A DNA stretch of 6,082 nucleotides, from NCBI GenBank assembly GCA_947448095.1, contig CANFNN010000186.1:1-6082 (forward strand), given 5' to 3'. How positions within the stretch are numbered: the stretch's first letter is position 1; every line of letters begins with the position of its first letter. This document shows positions 1 to 5,534 of this stretch, in pieces. The notes under the pieces were generated by a model. That model saw only the letters and a program-made list of their open reading frames with translations, was not told where the DNA came from and made no database searches. The translations under genes were made by a program, and so were the position numbers. The stretch is from Bacteriovoracaceae bacterium (GTDB lineage Bacteria > Bdellovibrionota > Bacteriovoracia > Bacteriovoracales > Bacteriovoracaceae).

Positions 1-887
1 ATGAGATTCGCCCCTAAGAAAATCCCCTCTTCTAAATCCCTCATCCATAGTTTCACATGCAAGGCCGAGCCCTTGAGAATCATTCCCGGAACCAAGATGA
101 GTTTGATCCCTTGACCAGCAAATTCTTTTTTACAGTTATTTTTTTGCATGAGCTGCAAAGTCCGGTCAACCATCACCCGCACATCAACTCCGGCCTTCGC
201 GCGCTCAATTAAGGCATCAACCAGAGGCTTTGTACTCTCATCACAAGAAAATAGCAGAGCACTCGCCCACAGAGTGGTCTTTGAATTTTTCACTAGACTC
301 ACGATGCGCGGAAGAACCTCTTTATCTAAAAAAGGATCAAAGCTATTTCCCGAGGTCAGTTCAGAATTTGAAAGCTGGTCAATCCGCTGATGAAACTCGG
401 GCGTCTCTCTCGCCCCACTCTGTGCATCCACTGCAGTTGGAGTCAGCCAATCAAGTGGGCCAGTAGGAAGCTCATGCATCGGTGGATGATTCAGCCCACC
501 CCAATCAGAAAGAACCGTTTGATCTTGTAAAAAGCGTTTCTCGGAAAATGAATATTTGAGTTTTCTAAAATAGCTTTCTTTAGCATCGAGAAAATTCGCG
601 GCATTTTCAAGCAAAGTAAACTTCGAGGTATCTAATAAAAAAAGGGACTGAATGGATTCAGGCGAAAATAATTTTTCTGGAGTCAGGACTTTATCCTTCA
701 GAACAAAAGACAAATTATTCACAACATCAGGAGCCTCGGGACTAGGATTAAGTATAACGGCCCCTCGAGATTCATCTTGAATCAAGTCACTCGCCTCTTG
801 AAAAGAGAGAACACTAGAATAGGCACCTACGGAAAATAAGCACAGCATAGGCAAAAGGAATAGAGACTTCAGGCAATGGCAAAGCAT
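1..887 (-). CDS. Secreted phospholipase D-like (HKD) protein, partial (3' end beyond left edge)
   Basis: Reading the minus strand from the ATG at 887-885, the frame stays open to the window edge and gives 295 residues. Residues 1-22 look like a Sec signal peptide: one Lys at 7, a hydrophobic core rich in Leu, Phe and Cys, and likely cleavage near A22. A region of about 155 residues that I do not recognise follows. From about residue 180 the pattern is that of a PLDc_2-type domain: strand TLWASALLFSCDES, helix PLVDALIERAKAGVDV, strand VRVMVD, then the catalytic motif HVKLWMRD (residues 277-284, positions 59-36), matching HxKxxxxD, followed by GIFLGANL. PLD enzymes normally have two such motifs; a second would lie beyond the edge. 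Members act on phospholipids or nucleic acids, and the substrate here is unknown. C215 and C252 could form a disulfide. An in-frame TGA lies 24 bases upstream of the ATG, which limits the start; a second ATG at residue 14 is less likely. No clear Shine-Dalgarno is visible. Confidence 0.85.
   Translation of the reverse strand, partial: MLCHCLKSLFLLPMLCLFSVGAYSSVLSFQEASDLIQDESRGAVILNPSPEAPDVVNNLSFVLKDKVLTPEKLFSPESIQSLFLLDTSKFTLLENAANFLDAKESYFRKLKYSFSEKRFLQDQTVLSDWGGLNHPPMHELPTGPLDWLTPTAVDAQSGARETPEFHQRIDQLSNSELTSGNSFDPFLDKEVLPRIVSLVKNSKTTLWASALLFSCDESTKPLVDALIERAKAGVDVRVMVDRTLQLMQKNNCKKEFAGQGIKLILVPGMILKGSALHVKLWMRDLEEGIFLGANL
36..59 (-). other. HKD catalytic motif (HxKxxxxD) of the PLD-like protein
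   Basis: The eight codons read H-V-K-L-W-M-R-D on the minus strand, an exact fit to the HxKxxxxD signature of the phospholipase D superfamily, in which the His is the nucleophile or general acid. The downstream GIFLGANL matches the usual strand and 'G(S/A)AN' loop after the motif. All three signature residues are intact, so the visible part shows no sign of catalytic decay. Confidence 0.85.
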
Positions 888-1120
888 GTAAGGAACTTGT
901 TGCAAAACTCAAGCCGAACAAGGCCCTCGGAGAGACCCTAGAGAGCATCTGAATCGTCAAAAAATGAAAAAAGTGACAAAGAAATGCACAAATTAAGAGT
1001 GAAAAAGCCTCTCGAGAAGCCATTTAATTTCAAATACTTATGACTCGACGGTGAAGAATATTTTTACTCAAGTAAGGACCCTAAGCCTCCGTTAAGACAT
1101 TATCTAAATAGTGAGGATTT
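888..1120. other. Divergent intergenic region (233 bp)
   Basis: This stretch separates the minus-strand PLD-like gene from the plus-strand two-gene operon, so it should hold promoters for both. I could not find a -35/-10 pair with good match and spacing on either strand. TTGACG (960-955, minus) resembles a -35 box but has no -10 at 16-18 bases. TATCTA (1101-1106, plus) resembles a -10 box but lies only 15 bases from the ATG. Short ORFs here (a 69-codon one on the minus strand entering the PLD gene out of frame, a 19-codon one on plus from 984) lack ribosome-binding sites and look accidental. No operator-like dyad stands out. Confidence 0.6.
1113..1117 (+). promoter_or_regulatory. Shine-Dalgarno site (GAGGA)
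   Basis: GAGGA sits three bases before the ATG at 1121 and supports that codon as the start of the first operon gene. The spacing is shorter than the usual 5-8 bases. Confidence 0.6.
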
Positions 1121-1747
1121 ATGTTTAAAGGCGTTAGCTTTATTTTGGGCACTTTCATTTTTGCATCTGTTGCCTGTGCTCAGGCAGCGGAAAAAGAATG
1201 CAACAAAACGACGATGCTCGAAAAGAATTTAAGTGAATTAGAAGCTGTGGCATCGAGTGCGGAAGCGTGTCCGGAACTAACCCAGTTTGACTTTGATACT
1301 CTTTGCAAGGATGTGTATGAAAGAAAACCTTCTAGCGATGAGAGCGAACTCGCATATAAATATCAAGAAGCCATGTGGAGAATGTCTTGTGCAAAGGAGG
1401 GTGTCGATGACTTGGAAACAGCAAGAAAAAAAATTCAAACCATGTGGAATAAAAACAGAGAATCCTTTAGTTGCAACTATTCCGGGGTGACTGTTCCCAA
1501 AGGAAATATCACCAAGTTTAGCCTTGAAACAAACTTTCCAAACTTCTTAATTAATGCAGCAAAAGATTACAAACTGGATATGAATTTCAAAGATCCTAGG
1601 GATAATAGAACGATCTTAGACTTTGTCAGGGACCAAATAGCTCATATGAAAAAGGCGCCTATTGATATGACTCCAAAAATTCAAGAGTATGAAAGATTAT
1701 ACAATATGCTCCAAGAAAATGGTGCCAAACATTCGAAGGATCTATGA
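1121..1747 (+). CDS. Exported Cys-containing protein of unknown function, first gene of a two-gene operon
   Basis: The product is 208 residues and I do not recognise a named family. Residues 1-23 form a clear signal peptide (K3, hydrophobic core 5-18, AQAA before E24), so the mature protein should be periplasmic or secreted. C19 in SVAC loosely recalls a lipobox, but Ser at -3 is atypical, so signal peptidase I cleavage is favoured. The mature part has five cysteines (27, 50, 62, 90, 118), suggesting disulfides. Residues 30-110 look mainly alpha-helical. Residues 119-178 have a distinct pattern: a short strand (SGVTVPKGNITKFSLE), a helix, then LDMNFKDPRDNRTILDFV, which loosely recalls the D-x-N-x-x-D-x-x-x-x-T-x-L-D turn-helix of ankyrin-type repeats. 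The start is supported by GAGGA upstream. The stop overlaps the next start in ATGA, so the two proteins are probably translationally coupled and functionally linked. Confidence 0.85.
   Translation: MFKGVSFILGTFIFASVACAQAAEKECNKTTMLEKNLSELEAVASSAEACPELTQFDFDTLCKDVYERKPSSDESELAYKYQEAMWRMSCAKEGVDDLETARKKIQTMWNKNRESFSCNYSGVTVPKGNITKFSLETNFPNFLINAAKDYKLDMNFKDPRDNRTILDFVRDQIAHMKKAPIDMTPKIQEYERLYNMLQENGAKHSKDL
1735..1740 (+). promoter_or_regulatory. Shine-Dalgarno site (GAAGGA) inside the preceding gene
   Basis: GAAGGA lies three bases before the ATG at 1744, within the last codons of the upstream gene. With the ATGA stop/start overlap at 1744-1747 it supports coupled translation and fixes the start of the second gene. 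Confidence 0.65.
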
Positions 1748-4167
1748 AAAGACTAATCATTATTTTCATTCTCTCAAGCTCAGCAATATTCGCAGACGAC
1801 AAAGAAAACTGTGATCCTACTTTGCCCCTGAGTGGTCAGAGTATTATGGAGTTAGCGGAAACAAAGTGTCTGGGAGACAATTTATCTAAGTCTGAAATTA
1901 GTCGCACTCTTACGAAAGAAAAGGCGACAAAAAAATTCTGTAGAAGTTGTAAAAATCCCTTCATGAGTCTATCTAAAGATGATCGAATTCAACCTTATGC
2001 GAAAGCAACCATGAATGAGCTTCAAAAAGAGCTCACCTTCATTTCTGTTGATTTAATGAAAATGCGCTCTTCTTTTTCGATGAATTTTGATTCTGATGCA
2101 GCGGTAAAAAGTTGTAACTTTAAAAATCTAAATCCACCCACTTGTTTACATGGCAAAGACGAGATGAAAAACTTCAGGGGTGAGATCGATAAAATTCAAA
2201 ACACCATGGCAACAGAACTCGCAAGCCTATTATCCGAAAAACCTATTTTAGAAGATGGCTTTTTCAGAAGAACAAATTACAATTCCTGCAATATTAAAGA
2301 CAATGATATTCTCTTTGCAGAAATGCGTTACAATGAATCCCTGTTAACCCCAGACATTATCAAGGCTCTGAAAGAGTTAGATCTCAAGAAAGGTCTAACG
2401 CTCAAAGGCTCAGTTGATGAAAAATCCAAAACTAGTTTAGCTCTGTCCGAGAGTATAGAGAATCTGTCCCGCCACCCAATTTTCAAAGAATTATTTAATG
2501 ATCCAATAAAACTTAAAACTTTTTTGGCGCAAATTGAGCCATCTGATAATAACGAAAAAATAATTGATAAACTTTATAAATCAGAAACCGCTAATGAGAT
2601 GGGGAAAAAGATTTCTGACCGCTGCAAAGAAACTTTTCAAACTACGGCTCGTATTCTAGAAAAAATCTATTGTGATAAAAAATCGCCCTATGTTGCCACA
2701 AATCTAGCTTCGATGGAGCTTGTCAACGGTAAAGAGTTCGAAAAGTTGTCTGATCATGAAGCCGAGGAGTCAATACAGAGACACTGCTCCAGACTTAATA
2801 GTGATTCCCAAAACGAAGCAATCCCACTCACTAAGTTTGATGAAGTTTTACAAATTAATTCCAAAAACAATCAGGCACTAGCCACACTCCCTGTTGAAAG
2901 TTTTAAGTTTGCGGCCTATGACTCCCTAATGGGAAATCAGGCTATCGCGACATGCAACGCCATCAAAGACAAATCTCTGTGTAAAAAAGAGCCAGCAGGT
3001 GAAGGATGCCAAATGGCAAAATTCTTAGAACAATCTCACAAAGATAAACACTACAAAGAATTAGCAAACTCATCCAATTCAAATATAAATGCAATCCTGC
3101 GCTCACTCCTAGATCAAGGTTTGCCTCAAAAAGACGGGAAAGTCGATCAAGCTGCAGTAACACTTTTGCAAACTGCAGGAATCCTCACAGGGGGAAATCC
3201 ACAGTCTCAAAATCCTGCTCCAAGAGACGCCGGCTCTTTCTTCAAAACCGTGAGTAATGAAAACAGTGGAACAACTCCATCTCCCACTCCTCAATCTCAA
3301 ACAAAAACGACTCAGGCCCCTGCTCCTCAGTTCAGCCCAACTTCAAATGCAACAGCTGCAGTAAAAGAATCTGAAAAAGATGATTCTTCTAACTCATCAA
3401 AAACAACGGTTCCTAGTATTTCAGAGGGCACGAAGCAAGCGACGAATAAATTTAGTAACCTCTCAGACTCCGAACAACAAGACCTCCTAGACCGACTCAA
3501 GCCGAAGGCAAAAAATAAAGGAGCTAAGACTCAAGGTATGAATTCAGCTTCTAGTCAAAGTGATGATTCATCTTTTGCTAATGGCCCAACAAATGGCTTC
3601 AATGCCAACACTCCAATCAACCAAGATGATTCCCTTGCCAATACTGCGGCCCGAATTCCAAGTGTTCAAAACAACTTTCAAGCCTCTTCTGGAACTCAAG
3701 CAAAACTTGATTCAAAAGTTGTGAGAAAAGATGCCTCAATCAACGACGCAAAACTTTCTGCGCTTCAAAATCGTGGTCCGGCCAGTGACCCAGTCAAAGA
3801 CACAACGATTGCTTTATCAAAAACTGAATCAGGCCTGAATAAAATTGAAATCAAGGTCCCGGATGAATCGATCCTGGATAAAAAGACTCCTGATCTTGAA
3901 GCAAAAATTCAGGATTACTTGGATAAATCTGCCTCAAGCCTCTTAGGAGCGAAAAAAGGTGAAGCCTTCATCGTGAAGTTAGGAAAATACGACATCAAAG
4001 TGGCGATCAATGACTATGGTGTGTACGTCGCAAGCTGTAAGGACGCCACACTTCATCCTGAATACCTCGCCTTTCTTTCAAGATACTTCACCGGATACAA
4101 GGAGCGCGTAAGCACTCGCCTGTCGATGGAAAACATCATTTCGAAAGAACAGAAGAAGACGAACTAG
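1744..4167 (+). CDS. Large exported Cys-rich protein with low-complexity linker, unknown function
   Basis: The product is 807 residues. It starts with a signal peptide (KR at 2-3, hydrophobic 4-16, cleavage after IFA at 17) and has no other membrane segment, so it is periplasmic or secreted. Three regions are visible. Residues 18-480 are charged, probably helical and hold 13 of the 14 cysteines, including CRSC (66-69), C124/C134, C294/C310 and a cluster at 404/413/422. Residues about 485-680 are a linker rich in Ser, Thr, Pro, Gln and Asn (for example TPSPTPQSQTKTTQAPAPQ), probably disordered. Residues about 685-800 look like a folded domain: strands around NKIEIKVP, AFIVKLGKYDIKVAI and GVYVASC, helices at 717-733 and 771-800, and one Cys (765). 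CxxC could mean metal binding or thiol chemistry, but there is no thioredoxin context, so structural disulfides are likelier. The function is unknown. The four-base overlap with the upstream exported protein suggests a shared complex or process. Confidence 0.85.
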   Translation: MKRLIIIFILSSSAIFADDKENCDPTLPLSGQSIMELAETKCLGDNLSKSEISRTLTKEKATKKFCRSCKNPFMSLSKDDRIQPYAKATMNELQKELTFISVDLMKMRSSFSMNFDSDAAVKSCNFKNLNPPTCLHGKDEMKNFRGEIDKIQNTMATELASLLSEKPILEDGFFRRTNYNSCNIKDNDILFAEMRYNESLLTPDIIKALKELDLKKGLTLKGSVDEKSKTSLALSESIENLSRHPIFKELFNDPIKLKTFLAQIEPSDNNEKIIDKLYKSETANEMGKKISDRCKETFQTTARILEKIYCDKKSPYVATNLASMELVNGKEFEKLSDHEAEESIQRHCSRLNSDSQNEAIPLTKFDEVLQINSKNNQALATLPVESFKFAAYDSLMGNQAIATCNAIKDKSLCKKEPAGEGCQMAKFLEQSHKDKHYKELANSSNSNINAILRSLLDQGLPQKDGKVDQAAVTLLQTAGILTGGNPQSQNPAPRDAGSFFKTVSNENSGTTPSPTPQSQTKTTQAPAPQFSPTSNATAAVKESEKDDSSNSSKTTVPSISEGTKQATNKFSNLSDSEQQDLLDRLKPKAKNKGAKTQGMNSASSQSDDSSFANGPTNGFNANTPINQDDSLANTAARIPSVQNNFQASSGTQAKLDSKVVRKDASINDAKLSALQNRGPASDPVKDTTIALSKTESGLNKIEIKVPDESILDKKTPDLEAKIQDYLDKSASSLLGAKKGEAFIVKLGKYDIKVAINDYGVYVASCKDATLHPEYLAFLSRYFTGYKERVSTRLSMENIISKEQKKTN
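3196..3783 (+). other. Region encoding the low-complexity Ser/Thr/Pro/Gln/Asn linker
   Basis: These codons (about residues 485-680 of the 807-residue protein) give a sequence poor in hydrophobic and aromatic residues and free of cysteine, with runs such as TPSPTPQSQ and APAPQ. I see no exact tandem DNA repeat. The composition fits a flexible tether between the Cys-rich N-terminal region and the C-terminal domain, perhaps spanning peptidoglycan or the periplasm. The boundaries are approximate. Confidence 0.6.
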
Positions 4168-4184
4168 ATTTTTGACCTGCTTTC

Positions 4185-4233
4185 TTTTAAGAGGGTTCTT
4201 TTTTCAAGAATTGGGCCCTCTAACCCTTTAAAA
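4185..4233 (+). terminator. Putative hairpin terminator after the two-gene operon
   Basis: The segment starts 17 bases after the stop of the 807-residue gene and can fold in two competing ways. One pairs TTTTAA (4185-4190) with TTAAAA (4228-4233) and AGGGTT (4192-4197) with AACCCT (4222-4227), leaving one bulged G. The other pairs AGAGGG (4190-4195) with CCCTCT (4216-4221) and TTCTT (4196-4200) with AAGAA (4206-4210), leaving TTGGG unpaired. Neither is followed by a clear T-run, so this is not a textbook intrinsic terminator. Its position makes a transcription-end or RNA-stability role likely. Confidence 0.4.
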
Positions 4234-4316
4234 TCTTGATCGCTGCCTTATTTTAAAAATAGAAATTCCTCTTCTCAAATCCTCACCTTTTTGGTCTTAT
4301 TGCCTTTTCACTACCT

Positions 4317-4321
4317 AAGGA
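4317..4321 (+). promoter_or_regulatory. Shine-Dalgarno site (AAGGA) fixing the transporter start
   Basis: AAGGA is five bases before the ATG at 4327, which is ideal spacing. It decides against the upstream in-frame TTG at 4291, which has no such site and would add 12 residues not expected for the family. Confidence 0.75.
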
Positions 4322-4326
4322 TCAGC

Positions 4327-5487
4327 ATGTACCGCAAGGCACTTTTCTCACTTACTGTTCTCTTCTTCATGATGGGGTTCATAACTTGTCTTAATGACAT
4401 TTTAGTCCCTTTCTTAAAGCAAGTTTTCGAACTTTCTTATACTCAAGCTTCCCTTATCCAATTTTGCTTTTTTGGGGCCTATGGCCTCACAGCTATCCCC
4501 GCTTCAAAACTTATTCAAAAAGTGGGCTATCAGCGCGGAATGGTGATTGGCTTTATCGTTACGGCCGTTGGCTGTTTACTCTTTTTCCCGGCCGTGTCTT
4601 TTCATAAATACAGCTTATTTCTTGGCGCATTTTTTGTTCTGGCCACTGGTGTGGTTCTGTTACAAGTTGCCGCCAATCCTTACGTTTCTATCTTGGGTCC
4701 AGCGGAAACAGCTTCTTCACGCTTAACCATGACTCAAGCTTTCAATTCATTCGGAACTTTCCTTGCTCCATTTTTTGGATCAATCCTAATTTTATCGACT
4801 CTCCAAAATTCGATGAATTCTGAAGCGGTGAAATACCCTTACCTCTTCATTGCTGTTGTTCTAGTCATCATTGCTTTTGTTTTAGGCCGGATGAAGTTTC
4901 CTGAGATTGCTCAAGCTTCAGCTGAAGAAGAAAAGTCATGGGGTCATATTTTAAAGCAGCCGAACCTTTTACTCGGGATGCTCGGTATCTTTGTTTACGT
5001 GGGTGCAGAAGTGGCGATTGGAAGCTTCTTAGTCAATTACGTGATGGAAAACGTGGCGATGCCTGAGACAGCGGCCGCAACTTATATTGCGTTTTACTGG
5101 GGTGGAGCGATGGTAGGAAGATTCCTTGGAATCTATACTCTTAAACTTTTCTCACCAGGAAAAGTGCTAGTTCTTCACAGTGCCTTAGCGATTACTTTCA
5201 TTATTCTTTCCATCAACTCGACTGGCATGCTGGCCGTGTACCTTATGATTGCCGTGGGTCTGTGTAACTCAATCATGTTCCCAACGATCTTTACGCTCGC
5301 ACTTAAGGGGCTTGAAACATCTGCGGAAAAGGCTTCAGGACTATTGGCGACATCGATCTTAGGTGGAGCGATTATTCCACTCTTTACCGGTTGGATGGCC
5401 GATAACAGTGGACTGCGTACGGCATTTATCCTGCTGGCCGTTTGTTATGCTTACATTGCTTTTTATGGATTTAAATCGAGAAAATAG
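4327..5487 (+). CDS. FHS-family sugar:H+ symporter (GluP/FucP/NagP-like MFS transporter)
   Basis: The product is 386 residues from the ATG at 4327, slightly short for a family of about 400-440. It is hydrophobic throughout with roughly 12 membrane segments and a charged central loop (about 188-212). Family hallmarks are clear: GFITCLNDILVPFLK (17-31) in the first segment, QASLIQFCFFGAYG (40-53), LQVAANPYVSILGP (112-125), SRLTMTQAFNSFG (131-143), YVGAEVAIGSF (224-234) and YWGGAMVGRF (257-266). D24 corresponds to the proton-coupling Asp46 of E. coli FucP. Q113 stands where FucP has Glu135; from memory, Gln is usual in the glucose/galactose and N-acetylglucosamine branch, so fucose is less likely. 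The protein should sit in the inner membrane and import a hexose or amino sugar with H+. No sugar-catabolic gene is adjacent, so the substrate is open. It is probably a single-gene unit, convergent with the next gene. Confidence 0.93.
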   Translation: MYRKALFSLTVLFFMMGFITCLNDILVPFLKQVFELSYTQASLIQFCFFGAYGLTAIPASKLIQKVGYQRGMVIGFIVTAVGCLLFFPAVSFHKYSLFLGAFFVLATGVVLLQVAANPYVSILGPAETASSRLTMTQAFNSFGTFLAPFFGSILILSTLQNSMNSEAVKYPYLFIAVVLVIIAFVLGRMKFPEIAQASAEEEKSWGHILKQPNLLLGMLGIFVYVGAEVAIGSFLVNYVMENVAMPETAAATYIAFYWGGAMVGRFLGIYTLKLFSPGKVLVLHSALAITFIILSINSTGMLAVYLMIAVGLCNSIMFPTIFTLALKGLETSAEKASGLLATSILGGAIIPLFTGWMADNSGLRTAFILLAVCYAYIAFYGFKSRK

Positions 5488-5496
5488 ATTTTTCTG

Positions 5497-5534
5497 CGAA
5501 GAGTTTTAAAGGACTTTCCACTTAAAACTCTTCG
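5497..5534. terminator. Perfect 13-bp inverted repeat at the convergence point; probable shared terminator
   Basis: The arm at 5497-5509 pairs exactly with 5522-5534 around a 12-base spacer that can itself form a GGA/TCC mini-stem. The repeat begins 9 bases after the transporter stop (5487) and overlaps the last codons and TAA (5508-5506) of the minus-strand gene. A T-run follows on neither strand: plus continues with TGGCC, and minus with CAGAAAAATC. A bidirectional terminator is the simplest reading from position and strength, but the missing U-tract leaves an RNA-stability or protein-binding role possible. Confidence 0.6.

Larger units (their letters stand above)
4168..4326. other. Intergenic region between the operon and the transporter gene
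   Basis: This 159-bp spacer holds a hairpin-forming segment at 4185-4233 (listed separately) and an AT-rich stretch at about 4249-4271. A weak promoter guess would be TTGATC at 4236-4241 with ATAGAA at 4259-4264 (17-base spacer), but both boxes match the consensus poorly, so I do not call it. No small gene is evident. Confidence 0.5.

Noticed and set aside
148..466. Two plus-strand ORFs of about 80 codons
   Set aside because: They lie opposite the continuous PLD-like reading frame, lack ribosome-binding sites and have compositions typical of antisense shadows.
814..1023. 69-codon minus-strand ORF with a hydrophobic N-terminus, overlapping the start of the PLD-like gene out of frame
   Set aside because: No Shine-Dalgarno is visible, it ends inside the PLD signal-peptide region, and the PLD frame already has its own ATG and signal peptide. 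A frameshifted longer PLD start is not needed.
984..1043. 19-codon plus-strand ORF in the intergenic region
   Set aside because: It is very short and basic, has only a weak purine stretch upstream and no supporting context.
1171..1182. Lipobox reading of SVAC in the first operon protein
   Set aside because: Ser at -3 is atypical, and AQAA just after gives a good signal peptidase I site. Kept only as a minor alternative.
2963..3300. Minus-strand ORFs inside the 807-residue gene
   Set aside because: They are antisense shadows of a clearly coding frame and have no start signals.
4291..4326. Upstream TTG start for the transporter
   Set aside because: The AAGGA at 4317-4321 is correctly placed for ATG 4327, and the TTG has no such site.
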